A DNA stretch of 64,000 nucleotides, from positions 1,016,132 to 1,080,131 of the forward strand of contig NZ_CP101655.1 of the NCBI RefSeq assembly GCF_028830055.1, written 5' to 3'. How positions within the stretch are numbered: the stretch's first letter is position 1; every line of letters begins with the position of its first letter. This document shows positions 9,973-18,983 of the stretch, one piece after another. Under the pieces are notes generated by a model, which was not told the DNA's origin, ran no database searches, and saw only the letters and a program-made list of their open reading frames with translations. The position numbers and the translations under genes were made by a program. This stretch comes from Pseudomonas serboccidentalis (GTDB taxonomy: Bacteria; Pseudomonadota; Gammaproteobacteria; Pseudomonadales; Pseudomonadaceae).

Positions 9973-11838
9973 ATGTCCTTTGCTTCCCTCGGTCTCTCCG
10001 AGGCTTTAGTCCGCGCCATCGAAGATGCGGGCTATACCGAGCCTACTCCGGTGCAACAGCGGGCCATTCCCGCCGTGTTGCAAGGTCGCGACCTGATGGT
10101 TGCGGCACAGACAGGTACCGGTAAAACCGGCGGTTTCGCCCTTCCGATCCTGGAGCGGTTGTTCCCCAACGGTCACCCGGACAAATCCCAGCGTCATGGC
10201 CCGCGCCAACCGCGCGTACTGGTCCTGACCCCGACCCGCGAACTCGCGGCCCAGGTTCACGAGAGCTTCAAGATCTACGCCCGTGACCTGAAATTCGTCA
10301 GCGCCTGCATCTTCGGCGGCGTCGGCATGAACCCTCAAGTCCAGGCCATGTCCCGTGGTGTTGACGTACTCGTCGCCTGCCCGGGTCGCCTGCTCGACCT
10401 CGCCGGCCAGGGCAGCGTCGATCTGTCCCACGTCGAAATCCTCGTGCTCGACGAAGCCGACCGCATGCTCGACATGGGTTTTGTGCACGACGTGAAGAAA
10501 GTCCTCGCACGTCTGCCGGCCAAGCGTCAGAACCTGCTGTTCTCGGCGACTTTCTCCAAAGACATCACCGATCTCGCCGGCAAGCTGCTGCACAACCCGG
10601 AACGCATCGAAGTCACGCCGCCGAACACCACAGTCGAGCGCATCGAACAACGCGTCTTCCGTCTGCCGGCCAGCCACAAGCGTGCCCTGCTGGCGCACCT
10701 GATCACCGCCGGCGCCTGGGAACAGGTGCTGGTGTTCACCCGCACCAAGCACGGCGCCAACCGTCTGGCCGAGTACCTGGACAAACACGGCCTGCCAGCC
10801 GTCGCGATCCACGGCAACAAGAGCCAGAACGCCCGCACCAAAGCCCTGGCCGATTTCAAGGCCGGTGAAGTGCGCATCCTGGTGGCCACCGACATCGCCG
10901 CTCGCGGCCTGGACATCGACCAGTTGCCACACGTGGTCAACTTCGAACTGCCGAACGTCGATGAAGACTACGTGCACCGTATCGGCCGTACTGGCCGCGC
11001 CGGTCGTTCGGGCGAGGCCATCTCGCTGGTGGCTCCGGACGAAGAAAAACTGCTGAAAAGCATCGAACGCATGACCAAGCAGAAAATCGCCGACGGCGAT
11101 CTGATGGGCTTCGATGCCAGCACCATCGAGGCCGAGAAGCCTGAAGTGCGTGAGCGTCCGGACATGCGCAACCCGCGCAATTCCCGTGGCCCGCGTGGTG
11201 ATGGTCCGAATGGCGGCGGCGGTGGCGGCGGTCGCAAGGACAAAGGCAAGGACAAGGGCAAGGAAAAACCCGCCGGTGAACGCGGCGAGCGCCCTGCCCG
11301 TCAGCAGAAACCACGTGAAGGCACGCCGGCCCGCGAACAGCGTCCGAGCCAGCCGCCACGTGCCGCGGCGGATCGTGCACCGGACGAGTTCCTCGACGAC
11401 GATATCGATAACTTCGGTAACCGCGTCGACTACGTGCCGGAAGCCGCTCCGGCCGGTGGCCGTGGTCGCCGTCCAGGCGCGCCAGGTCAAGGCGTCGGTT
11501 CGGGCGCACCCCGTGGAGGTCAACCGCAGGGTCGCCAGAACGGTCCGCGCAACAGCAACGGTTCGAGCACCGGCACTCCACCGGCCAAGCGCAACGGTCC
11601 ACGTAATGGTGCCCCGCGTGACGGCCAGGGCCGTCGTGACGAGTCCTCGCGCAACCGCCGCCCGGCTCGCGACGATCAGCAACGCGCCGAACCGGCCGTG
11701 CAGAACCCGCGCAGCACCGGGCCGAAGATCATGCACAAGGAGTCCAAGGCCGACCGCTTTCCGACACCTGAGCAGCTCGATCAACTGCCGACCCGTCCGC
11801 GCGGCGAAAAACCAGCCTTGCTGACCCGCAATCGCTGA
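9973..11838 (+). CDS. rhlE: DEAD-box ATP-dependent RNA helicase RhlE
   Basis: A 621-residue RNA helicase. The core (residues 1-375) has the Q motif ([10 protein letters not shown]...[10 protein letters not shown]), Walker A AQTGTGKT near 45-52, PTRELA, DEAD near 160, SAT and [13 protein letters not shown]. The last 240 residues are a disordered, basic tail rich in Arg, Gly, Pro, Asn and Gln, longer than in E. coli RhlE, probably used for RNA binding or condensate formation. The start at 9973 follows AACAGGATTACTC; the open frame extends back to 9751 but upstream codons are not protein-like. Expected roles: ribosome assembly, RNA decay, growth in cold. Confidence 0.95.
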   Translation: MSFASLGLSEALVRAIEDAGYTEPTPVQQRAIPAVLQGRDLMVAAQTGTGKTGGFALPILERLFPNGHPDKSQRHGPRQPRVLVLTPTRELAAQVHESFKIYARDLKFVSACIFGGVGMNPQVQAMSRGVDVLVACPGRLLDLAGQGSVDLSHVEILVLDEADRMLDMGFVHDVKKVLARLPAKRQNLLFSATFSKDITDLAGKLLHNPERIEVTPPNTTVERIEQRVFRLPASHKRALLAHLITAGAWEQVLVFTRTKHGANRLAEYLDKHGLPAVAIHGNKSQNARTKALADFKAGEVRILVATDIAARGLDIDQLPHVVNFELPNVDEDYVHRIGRTGRAGRSGEAISLVAPDEEKLLKSIERMTKQKIADGDLMGFDASTIEAEKPEVRERPDMRNPRNSRGPRGDGPNGGGGGGGRKDKGKDKGKEKPAGERGERPARQQKPREGTPAREQRPSQPPRAAADRAPDEFLDDDIDNFGNRVDYVPEAAPAGGRGRRPGAPGQGVGSGAPRGGQPQGRQNGPRNSNGSSTGTPPAKRNGPRNGAPRDGQGRRDESSRNRRPARDDQQRAEPAVQNPRSTGPKIMHKESKADRFPTPEQLDQLPTRPRGEKPALLTRNR

Positions 11839-11854
11839 GTTATCGCTGCAATGA

Positions 11855-11890
11855 AAAATGCCCCGACTCGAAAGAGCCGGGGCATTTTTT
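11855..11890 (+). terminator. Rho-independent terminator of rhlE
   Basis: AAAAATGCCCCGACTC pairs with GAGCCGGGGCATTTTTT; a strong GC stem followed by six T residues 17 bases after the rhlE stop codon. Confidence 0.92.
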
Positions 11891-11898
11891 ATGGAAGC

Positions 11899-11992
11899 CC
11901 CCTGTAGGAGCTGCCGCAGGCTGCGATCTTTTGATCTTGATCTGCAAAAAACAACAGCAAAAGATCGCAGCCTGCGGCAGCTCCTACAGGGG
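11899..11992. repeat. REP palindrome, family A (variant arms)
   Basis: Arms CCCTGTAGGAGCTGCCGCAG... (11899-11932) and the complement at 11959-11992, with GCCGCAGGC in place of the more common GCCGAAGGC. Both arms carry the same change, so pairing is preserved. Confidence 0.88.
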
Positions 11993-12011
11993 ATGTGTGT
12001 ATAGCAGACAA

Positions 12012-12047
12012 TAAAAAACGCCCCCGGCCTTGCGACCGGGGGCGTTT
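12012..12047 (-). terminator. Terminator downstream of the yceI gene
   Basis: AAAAAACGCCCCCGGCC...GGGGGCGTTTT forms a strong stem flanked by A and T runs, so it can work in both directions. It lies 17 bases after the stop codon of the YceI gene on the minus strand. Confidence 0.88.
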
Positions 12048-12063
12048 TGCATGGCGGCGAAAA

Positions 12064-12657
12064 TTATTTCGCTTTCACACCTTCGAACGAGATGTACAGG
12101 TCGACGTTGTCGGACTGTGGACCCAGGTCCATCATCTTGCCGAAATCAGAGCGCTTGATGCTGGTGGTGCCTTCGAAGCCGGCACGGTAGCCGCCCCATG
12201 GATCCTTGCCTTCACCCAGGAACACAGCCTTGACCACGATCGGCTTGGTTACGCCGTGCAGGGTCAGGTCGCCGGTCACGTCAGCCGTGTCTTTGCCAGC
12301 AGCGTTCTTGCCAGTGGATTTGACGCTGGTGGAGACGAACTTGGCGTCAGCGTATTTGCCCACGTCCAGGAAGTCCTTGCTGGAGATGTGCTTGTCGCGC
12401 TCGGCGTGGTTGGTGAACACGCTGGCGGTTTTCACGTTGAATTCGATTTTGCTGTCTTCAGGCTTGGCAGCGTCAAAGCTGAACTTGCCGTCGATGTCCT
12501 TGAAGGTACCGGTGATGTAGCTGTAGCCCAGGTGGCTGATCTTGAAGTCGACGAAAGCGTGCTGGCCTTCCTTGTCGACGGTGTAATCAGCAGCCATCAC
12601 GTTCGCGGACAGTACGGCCGAACCGATTGCCAGAGCGGCCAGAGTCTTTTTCAACAT
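12064..12657 (-). CDS. YceI family periplasmic lipid-binding protein
   Basis: A 197-residue secreted protein: a signal peptide of about 22 residues ending in VMA, then a YceI domain (lipocalin-like beta barrel). Typical motifs are [20 protein letters not shown] near residue 33 and [15 protein letters not shown] near 130. YceI proteins bind polyisoprenoid or amide lipids in the periplasm; some are induced by base or osmotic stress. It is downstream of a cytochrome b561 gene with a 31-base gap, the common YceI-b561 pairing, so a periplasmic quinone or isoprenoid redox role is plausible. Confidence 0.92.
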   Translation of the reverse strand: MLKKTLAALAIGSAVLSANVMAADYTVDKEGQHAFVDFKISHLGYSYITGTFKDIDGKFSFDAAKPEDSKIEFNVKTASVFTNHAERDKHISSKDFLDVGKYADAKFVSTSVKSTGKNAAGKDTADVTGDLTLHGVTKPIVVKAVFLGEGKDPWGGYRAGFEGTTSIKRSDFGKMMDLGPQSDNVDLYISFEGVKAK

Positions 12658-12688
12658 GCTTTCTTTTCCTTTGAGTCGAGGTTGAATT

Positions 12689-13240
12689 TCAGGCTTTGCG
12701 ACCGAGCATTCGCGTCAGGGTCGCATCACGATCAATAAAGTGGTGCTTCAATGCTGCCAACGCATGGAGACCGGAAAAAATTACCAGCGCCCACGCCAGC
12801 CAGAGATGAATCACCCCAGCGGTATCTGCCTGATCCGGTAGCCCGGAGACCAGTGCAGGAACTTCAAACAGGCCAAACACCGGGATCCCGACACCGTCTG
12901 CGGTGGAAATCAGGTAACCGGCAATCATCACAGAGAAGAGCCCGAGATACAGAAACCCGTGGCCGAATTTGGCGCCGATGCGGGTCATCCGGCTGTAGCT
13001 TTGCAGTGTTGGCGGCGGTGGGCTGATAAAGCGCCAGAGCACCCGCAACACCATCACACCCAACAACACCAGACCGATGCTCTTGTGCAGATCCGGCGCG
13101 TCTTTGCGCCAGCTGCTGTAGTAATCCAGCCCCACCATCCACAGACCCAGCGCGAACAGCCCGAAGACCGCCAGCGCCACGCCCCAGTGCATGAAGATGC
13201 TGACCCAACCATAGCGTGAAGAAGAGTTACGTAGCTGCAT
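12689..13240 (-). CDS. Cytochrome b561
   Basis: A 183-residue inner-membrane haem b protein with four hydrophobic helices ([87 protein letters not shown]). Histidines in helices 1, 2 and 4 fit the haem ligands of the YodB/CybB family (Ni_hydr_CYTB fold). Start at 13240 ([12 protein letters not shown]) is preferred to 13270 because the extra ten residues are not conserved in type. Probably oxidises ubiquinol or takes electrons from it; first gene of a two-gene operon with the YceI gene. Confidence 0.9.
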   Translation of the reverse strand: MQLRNSSSRYGWVSIFMHWGVALAVFGLFALGLWMVGLDYYSSWRKDAPDLHKSIGLVLLGVMVLRVLWRFISPPPPTLQSYSRMTRIGAKFGHGFLYLGLFSVMIAGYLISTADGVGIPVFGLFEVPALVSGLPDQADTAGVIHLWLAWALVIFSGLHALAALKHHFIDRDATLTRMLGRKA

Positions 13241-13428
13241 TGCCCAAATCCTGTGAGAACTGCGAACCAAGACTAGCGAGTTATCTATCGAATTAAAGCG
13301 GAAAAATTTGCTTTGAAATATCGAGAAATACGATCAAGAGTCTTGAGCATGGTGGTTAAGGAAAGATTAAAGGGGGAAAGTGCGGGGCAGGATACTGGGT
13401 ACAGATCCAGATTTTGTGCTGCCTGAAC

Positions 13429-13527
13429 CGGCCTCTTCGCGAGCAGGCTCGCTCCCACAGGGGATTGCATTCCAGCTGAGGGACCATTGTCGAATAATGT
13501 GGGAACGAGCTTGCTCGCGAAGGCGGT
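13429..13527. repeat. REP palindrome, family B (CCCACA subtype)
   Basis: Arms CCTCTTCGCGAGCAGGCTCG... (13433-13459) and TGTGGGAACGAGCTTGCTCGCGA (13499-13521) with small mismatches. It lies in the 345-base gap between the amine oxidase 3' end and the b561 start; the rest of that gap (13241-13428) is AT-rich, presumably the b561 promoter region, with no gene. Confidence 0.82.
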
Positions 13528-13536
13528 TTGGCAGGC

Positions 13537-13569
13537 AAAAAAAAGCGCGGCCTGCAAGCCGCGCTTTTT
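13537..13569 (-). terminator. Terminator of the amine oxidase gene
   Basis: AAAAAAAAGCGCGGC(CTGCAA)GCCGCGCTTTTT: an 11-bp stem with A and T runs at either side, 17 bases beyond the stop codon of the minus-strand gene. Confidence 0.9.
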
Positions 13570-13585
13570 CATTCACCGCAAAGCC

Positions 13586-15373
13586 TTACTGCGCTTTGCT
13601 GTCGGTGCTTGCTGCCGGAGCCGGAGCGGCCGCCGGTTTAGCCGCTGGCTTCTTCGCCGGTTCAGCCTTTTTCGCCGCTGGTTTGGCCGCAGTTTTTTTC
13701 GTTTCGGCTTTCGCAGCGGGCTTCTTCGCCGCAGGCTTGGCCGCCGCTTTCTTCGCCGGCTCGGCTTTCACCGGAGCGGCTGGCTTCGGCGCTTCCACCG
13801 GGGCTGGCGCAGGGGCTGGAGCCGGAGCAGGCGCTGGGGCCGCCGGAGCTGGAGCTGGCTCAGGTGCCTTCACAGGCTCTGGCTTCTTCTCGTCATCCGA
13901 GCCGCCGAACAGGTTGGTGAAGAAATTGCCCTTCTTCGCTGCCGCGGCACCCGCCGCGCCTGCCGCTGCTGCGGCCGGAACCACTTTGACCGGTTCAAAC
14001 GACTTGCCGGCTGCCAGGTCTTCAACCTGACTGGCCGCACGCTGACCGGTGCGCAGCGCGCCTTCCAGAGTGCCCGGGTACAGGGTGTCGGTGTGTTCGC
14101 CGGCAAACGTTACGCGTTGCAGCGGGCGCTCCCACAGGCGCCAGAACTTGCTGATCTGGCCCGGGCCGTAAGCCAGGTAGGCGCCGCCCATCGACGGGTC
14201 GGTGCTGTAACGACGGATTTCATAACCGGTGAACGAGCCACGGGCCTGTGGATAAAACGCGTGCAGACGGATCAGCACCTGGTCGACCATCTGCTTGTCG
14301 CCAAACGCCTGCATCACGCGAGCGTTATCGCCGGACAGGTTGATCACCACGTTGGCGCCGCCCTTCAGTGCCGGTTCGATCCAGAGCATGCCGAGGCCGG
14401 CGTTGCTGTAGATCTCGCCGGACATGCGCGCCTTGCTTTCCCACACGGGCGTCTTGAACTTGAGCATGATCTGGTCGCGCCAGCCGTAGTTGGTGCCCTT
14501 GATCGCTGCCAGGTGCTGAGCATCCAGTGCCGGAGTCAGGGCAATCTTGTTCAGCGCGCGCAGTGGCACGGCCAGCACCACGTAGTCCGCCTGGTAGCCA
14601 ACACTGCCGACCTTGACGGTCACGCCGTCCTTGTCCTGAATGATCGCGGAAACCGGCGAGTTGGTCTTGATCGTCTTGATCTGCTTGACGAAGGCCTGGG
14701 CCAGCACCTGGCTGCCGCCGACCAGACGCGAGGCGCGCAGGTCACGGTCGGAGACGCCGCGATACACGCGGTTCTGCTGGGCGAAATACAGCAGCGACAG
14801 ACGCGACGGCTCGTCGTAGTGGGTGCGGATGTCCTGGTTGATCAACTGACGCGCCGTGGCGGGCAGGTTCTGCTTGTCGAGCCAGCTCGACACGTTGATC
14901 TGATCCAGTGCGTGCAGGGTGCTGGTCGCCGCCGGGTTCTGCGGGTCGTCGATCGAGCGCGCCAGATCGTCGAGGGTTTTCTGGTAGCGCTTCAAGGCGT
15001 CGGCGGTGGCTGGCTGCCTGGTCGCCAGATCGGCAGCGGAAAAATACTCGCCGTCGATCAGATAACCCGGTGTACGCACGAATTCAGGGGCTGGCGTGGT
15101 GCCCAGCTTGAAGGTCGAGACATACTTGTTCAGCACTGGCTGCGTCTTGTCGTTGCCGATCCACTCGCTGGTGGCCATGCCCGAGCGCCCACCCAGGCTC
15201 GGCTTGGCTTCCAGCAGGGTGACCTGCCAGCCTTTGTTTTGCAGTTCATAAGCGGCAGTCAGGCCCGACAGGCCGCCGCCGATCACGATTGCGGTTTTAT
15301 CCTTGGCCAGCGCCGTAACGCTGAACAGCCCCAACATCACCAGCGCACAGGCGCGCAGCCAACCGACAGACAT
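13586..15373 (-). CDS. Secreted flavin-containing amine oxidase with Lys/Ala/Pro-rich tail
   Basis: A 595-residue protein. A signal peptide (residues 1-23) precedes a Rossmann FAD-binding motif (AIVIGGGLSGLTAAYELQNKGW) and GGRSGM, and the flavin C-terminal motif VTFAGEHTDTLYPGTLEGALRTGQRAA near 430-460 is that of monoamine/polyamine oxidases. From about residue 478 the chain becomes low-complexity: an acidic-basic linker, a run of Ala-Pro repeats, then about 60 residues of KPAA/KKAA repeats resembling AlgP and histone H1 tails. Likely oxidises an amine outside the cytoplasm; substrate unknown. The tail might bind the cell wall, DNA or anionic polymers (inference). It diverges from bioA. Confidence 0.85.
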   Translation of the reverse strand: MSVGWLRACALVMLGLFSVTALAKDKTAIVIGGGLSGLTAAYELQNKGWQVTLLEAKPSLGGRSGMATSEWIGNDKTQPVLNKYVSTFKLGTTPAPEFVRTPGYLIDGEYFSAADLATRQPATADALKRYQKTLDDLARSIDDPQNPAATSTLHALDQINVSSWLDKQNLPATARQLINQDIRTHYDEPSRLSLLYFAQQNRVYRGVSDRDLRASRLVGGSQVLAQAFVKQIKTIKTNSPVSAIIQDKDGVTVKVGSVGYQADYVVLAVPLRALNKIALTPALDAQHLAAIKGTNYGWRDQIMLKFKTPVWESKARMSGEIYSNAGLGMLWIEPALKGGANVVINLSGDNARVMQAFGDKQMVDQVLIRLHAFYPQARGSFTGYEIRRYSTDPSMGGAYLAYGPGQISKFWRLWERPLQRVTFAGEHTDTLYPGTLEGALRTGQRAASQVEDLAAGKSFEPVKVVPAAAAAGAAGAAAAKKGNFFTNLFGGSDDEKKPEPVKAPEPAPAPAAPAPAPAPAPAPAPVEAPKPAAPVKAEPAKKAAAKPAAKKPAAKAETKKTAAKPAAKKAEPAKKPAAKPAAAPAPAASTDSKAQ

Positions 15374-15596
15374 TCAGCGAACTCCGGAAATACACGTAGG
15401 AAAAAGCAGTTTTGCGGGTCAGACGACCCAAAGAACCGCGAAGAATACGTCAGCCATCAAAACGCCGCCAGCGACGTCTATCGGCCTATACAAAGTAGCT
15501 CAATCGACACAATGGGTTGTCCCGGCGCGATGCATCTCATAGGCTTGCGCGATTGTTTGCCCGCGCCTGACGCGAGCCGCCTCGAGGAGACTGTAA

Positions 15597-17003
15597 ATGG
15601 GCCTGAATAACCAGTGGATGCAACGCGACCTCGCGGTGCTGTGGCATCCCTGCACCCAGATGAAAGACCACGAACAGCTGCCGCTGATCCCGATCAAACG
15701 CGGTGAAGGCGTCTGGCTCGAAGACTTCGAAGGCAAGCGCTACCTCGACGCGGTCAGCTCCTGGTGGGTCAACGTGTTCGGCCATGCCAACCCGCGCATC
15801 AACCAGCGCATCAAGGATCAGGTCGATCAGCTGGAACACGTGATCCTCGCCGGTTTCAGCCATCAACCGGTGATCGAGCTGTCCGAGCGTCTGGTGAAGA
15901 TGACCCCGGAAGGCCTGAACCGGGTGTTCTACGCCGATAACGGTTCGTCCTGCATCGAAGTCGCGCTGAAAATGAGCTTTCACTACTGGCTCAATCGCGG
16001 TCAACCGAACAAGAAGCGCTTCGTCACCCTGACCAACAGCTACCACGGCGAAACCATGGCGGCGATGGCGGTCGGCGACGTGCCGCTGTTCACCGAAACC
16101 TATAAAGCCCTGCTGATGGACACCATCAAGGTGCCAAGCCCGGATTGCTACTTGCGCCCCGAAGGCATGAGCTGGGAGGAACATTCGCGCAACATGTTCG
16201 CGGCCATGGAACAGACCTTGGCCGAGAACCATGACAGCGTCGCGGCAGTGATCGTCGAACCGCTGATTCAGGGCGCCGGCGGCATGCGCATGTATCACCC
16301 GGTGTACCTCAAACTGCTGCGCGAGGCCTGCGACCGCTACGGCGTGCACCTGATCCACGACGAAATCGCCGTCGGCTTCGGTCGCACCGGGACCATGTTT
16401 GCCTGCGAGCAGGCCGGCATCCGCCCGGACTTCCTCTGCCTGTCCAAGGCCCTGACCGGCGGCTACCTGCCGCTGGCGGCGTGCCTGACCACCGACGAGG
16501 TCTACAGCGCGTTCTACGACGACTACCCGACCCTGCGCGCCTTCCTCCATTCGCACAGCTACACCGGCAACCCGCTGGCCTGTGCAGCGGCGCTGGCGAC
16601 GCTGGATATCTTCGAACAGGACAACGTGATCGAGAACAACAAGGCCCTGGCCCAGCGCATGGCCTCGGCCACCGCGCACCTGGTCGATCACCCGAACGTG
16701 TCCGAGGTGCGCCAGACCGGCATGGTGCTGGCAATCGAGATGGTCAAGGATAAAGCCACGAAAGAGGCCTACCCTTGGCAGGAGCGACGCGGCCTGAAGG
16801 TGTTCCAGCATGCGCTGGAGCGCGGCGCCTTGCTGCGGCCGCTGGGCAGCGTGGTGTATTTCCTGCCGCCGTACGTGATCACTCCGGAGCAGATCGACTT
16901 CCTCGCCGAAGTCGCCAGCGAAGGCATCGACATCGCCACCCGTGACAGCGTCAGCGTGGCGGTGCCGAAGGATTTCCACCCGGGGTTCCGTGATCCGGGC
17001 TGA
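15597..17003 (+). CDS. bioA: Adenosylmethionine-8-amino-7-oxononanoate aminotransferase
   Basis: A 468-residue class III PLP aminotransferase of biotin synthesis. It transfers an amino group from SAM to KAPA to make DAPA. Diagnostic features: WHPCTQMKDHE at residues 18-28, SSWWVNVFGHANPRIN, the substrate-pocket segment YADNGSSCIEVALKM, HDEIAVGFGRTG, and the PLP lysine K284 in LSKALTGGYLPLA. GAGGAG lies upstream of the ATG. It is isolated from the other bio genes, as is usual in Pseudomonas, and rsmE follows on the same strand after a REP element. Confidence 0.95.
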   Translation: MGLNNQWMQRDLAVLWHPCTQMKDHEQLPLIPIKRGEGVWLEDFEGKRYLDAVSSWWVNVFGHANPRINQRIKDQVDQLEHVILAGFSHQPVIELSERLVKMTPEGLNRVFYADNGSSCIEVALKMSFHYWLNRGQPNKKRFVTLTNSYHGETMAAMAVGDVPLFTETYKALLMDTIKVPSPDCYLRPEGMSWEEHSRNMFAAMEQTLAENHDSVAAVIVEPLIQGAGGMRMYHPVYLKLLREACDRYGVHLIHDEIAVGFGRTGTMFACEQAGIRPDFLCLSKALTGGYLPLAACLTTDEVYSAFYDDYPTLRAFLHSHSYTGNPLACAAALATLDIFEQDNVIENNKALAQRMASATAHLVDHPNVSEVRQTGMVLAIEMVKDKATKEAYPWQERRGLKVFQHALERGALLRPLGSVVYFLPPYVITPEQIDFLAEVASEGIDIATRDSVSVAVPKDFHPGFRDPG

Positions 17004-17037
17004 CAGGTCACCATAGAACTATTGTGGCGAGGGGCTT

Positions 17038-17173
17038 GTGTGGCGAGGGGGCTTGCCCCCGTTGGGGCGCGCAGCGGCCCCCAAAAACCCGAATCGAAAA
17101 ACATCTGTCAAAGCCAGTTCAGCGAATTTGCGACTGCTTCGCAGCCGAACGGGGGCAAGCCCCCTCGCCACAA
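17038..17173. repeat. REP palindrome, family C, with partial duplicate
   Basis: Left arm TGTGGCGAGGGGGCTTGCCC... (17038-17060) and right arm GGGGGCAAGCCCCCTCGCCACA (17152-17173). A truncated second copy of the left arm (TGTGGCGAGGGGCTTG) lies immediately before it at 17023-17038. The 136-base interior includes a 12-base GCAGCGGCC/GCTTCGCAGCC-like remnant. Confidence 0.85.
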
Positions 17174-17220
17174 AAAGCCTAGCCACAGCACTGCATGCAC
17201 CCATTTTTTAGAGACCCGAA

Positions 17221-17940
17221 ATGAGACTGTCCCGCTTCTTTATCGACGCCCCCCTGAGCACCGGTGAACACGAACTGCCGGAAGCCCAGGCGCATTACAT
17301 CAGCCGCGTGCTGCGCATGGCCGAGGGCGATGCGGTGCAGTTGTTCGACGGCTCCGGCCATGAGTTCCGTGGCTCCCTGGTGGAAGTGGGCAAGAAACGC
17401 GTGGTGGTGCAGATCGACGAGCAACTGGCCGGCCAGGTCGAATCGCCGTTGCAGATCCACCTCGGCCAGGGCCTGTCCCGGGGCGAGCGCATGGACTGGG
17501 CGATCCAGAAAGCCACCGAGCTGGGCGTGACCGAAATCACCCCGATCTTCAGCGAGCGCTGCGAAGTCCGCCTCAAGGACGAACGCGCCGACAAACGCCT
17601 GCTGCACTGGCGTCAGGTGGCGATCAGCGCCTGTGAGCAGTGCGGTCGTTCGCGGGTGCCGGTGATTCATCCGCCGGTGCTGCTGGCTGACTGGCTGAAG
17701 CAGACGCAGGCCGAGCTGAAACTGGTGCTGCATCCAGTGGCGGAGCCGCTGGTGAGTCATGCCAAACCGGCGACCCTGGCGTTCCTGATCGGGCCGGAGG
17801 GTGGGTTATCGGATGCTGAGGTCGAGCAGGCCAAGGGCAATGGTTTCCACGCGGCTCGGCTTGGGCCGCGGGTGTTGCGTACCGAGACCGCTCCGGTCGT
17901 GGCGTTGGCGGTGGCTCAGCAACTTTGGGGCGACTTCTAA
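17221..17940 (+). CDS. rsmE: 16S rRNA (uracil-1498-N3)-methyltransferase
   Basis: A 239-residue SPOUT-class enzyme that methylates U1498 of 16S rRNA using SAM. The N-terminal PUA-like domain begins MRLSRFFID; the knotted SAM site is made by FLIGPEGGLSDAEVEQAKG and LGPRVLRTETAPVVALAVAQ at the C-terminus, both diagnostic. Length is standard. It sits downstream of bioA after a REP element and upstream of a family B REP that separates it from the convergent binding-protein gene. Confidence 0.95.
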   Translation: MRLSRFFIDAPLSTGEHELPEAQAHYISRVLRMAEGDAVQLFDGSGHEFRGSLVEVGKKRVVVQIDEQLAGQVESPLQIHLGQGLSRGERMDWAIQKATELGVTEITPIFSERCEVRLKDERADKRLLHWRQVAISACEQCGRSRVPVIHPPVLLADWLKQTQAELKLVLHPVAEPLVSHAKPATLAFLIGPEGGLSDAEVEQAKGNGFHAARLGPRVLRTETAPVVALAVAQQLWGDF

Positions 17941-17946
17941 GCCCCT

Positions 17947-18012
17947 ATCGCGAGCAGGCTCACTCCTACACATTGGAATGCGTTCCCCTGTAGGAGTGAG
18001 CCTGCTCGCGAT
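17947..18012. repeat. REP palindrome, family B
   Basis: Perfect 24-base arms (ATCGCGAGCAGGCTCACTCC... 17947-17970; complement 17989-18012) with an 18-base loop, between convergent rsmE and the next gene. Confidence 0.92.
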
Positions 18013-18033
18013 CGCTTCACCTCGGTGTAACGG

Positions 18034-18936
18034 TCACTCCACCGGATCACTCACGGGCTTGGCAATAATCGCCTTCAGCTCGCTGGTCATCGGAAACTCC
18101 AGGTTCAAGCCCTTCGGCGGGATCGGCTGCTCAAACCAGCGCTTGTAAATCCCATTGATCTCCCCCGAGCGATACAGATCAGCCAACGCCCCGTTGACCA
18201 GCGCGAGGAACTGCGGATCGTCCTTGCGCACCATGCAGCTGTAAATCTCCCGCGACTGCTCCTTCCCGACCACCACCCAGTGATGCGGATCGCGCGCCTT
18301 GGCCCGTTCGCCGTACAGCAGCGCATCGTCCATGTAGAACGCCGCTGCACGCCCCGACTCCAGCATCTGGAATGCCTCGCCATGATCCTTGGCGCTGATC
18401 ACGGACATATCGAGCTTGTGATCGTGGTTGTAGCTCTTGAGGTAGCGCTCGTTAGTGGTGCCGGCGGTGGTCACCACGTTTTTCCCGCGCAGGTCTTCGA
18501 AGCTGTTGATCCCGCTGTCCTTGGCCGTCAGCAACTGGCCTTTGACGTAGATGAAGCCGTAGGAGAACGCCACCTGCTTCTGCCGTTCGGCGGTGACACC
18601 GGTGGAGCCGCACTCCAGGTCCACGGTGCCGTTCTGCACCAACGGAATACGTGTCTGCGAGGTGACGAGGTTGTACTTCACCTTCAGCTCCGGCAGCGCC
18701 AGTTGCTGCTTGATCCGCTCGACAATCTTGCCCGCCAGATCTACTGAGTAGCCCATCGGCTGCCCCGTGTGATCGCCCACGTAGGAGAACGGTACCGAGG
18801 CATCGCGATAGCCCAGCGTGATGCTGCTGGCGCTGGCGATTTTTCCGAGAGTGCCGGTCAGCGGCGCCTCACTGGCCTGAGCCTGACTGCCGATCAGCAG
18901 CCCCAAAGTACAGGCAAGCAACGTGATTTTTTGCAT
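18034..18936 (-). CDS. Periplasmic amino acid binding protein (glutamate/aspartate type)
   Basis: A 300-residue ABC-type solute-binding protein. The signal peptide ends near ASA/SQAQA (residue 21); the binding domain shows GTLGKIASASSITLGYRD, PFSYVGDHTGQPMGYSVDL, LECGSTGVTAERQKQVAFSY and a C-terminal YKRWFEQPIPPKGLNLEFPM, the pattern of GltI/AatJ-like glutamate/aspartate receptors. No permease genes are adjacent. It is downstream of a D-amino acid dehydrogenase-like gene on the same strand (47-base gap), suggesting a role in acquiring or sensing the oxidoreductase's substrate. Start chosen at 18936 behind GGAGAATAAC. Confidence 0.88.
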   Translation of the reverse strand: MQKITLLACTLGLLIGSQAQASEAPLTGTLGKIASASSITLGYRDASVPFSYVGDHTGQPMGYSVDLAGKIVERIKQQLALPELKVKYNLVTSQTRIPLVQNGTVDLECGSTGVTAERQKQVAFSYGFIYVKGQLLTAKDSGINSFEDLRGKNVVTTAGTTNERYLKSYNHDHKLDMSVISAKDHGEAFQMLESGRAAAFYMDDALLYGERAKARDPHHWVVVGKEQSREIYSCMVRKDDPQFLALVNGALADLYRSGEINGIYKRWFEQPIPPKGLNLEFPMTSELKAIIAKPVSDPVE

Positions 18937-18983
18937 TGTTATTCTCCGTTGTGGGCATTGTTGTTTGAGCGGTGAAGCATCAA

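Noticed and set aside
13487..15610. 707-residue plus-strand open frame
   Set aside because: Antisense to the amine oxidase, His/Arg-rich and without known motifs; a shadow of GC-rich coding sequence.
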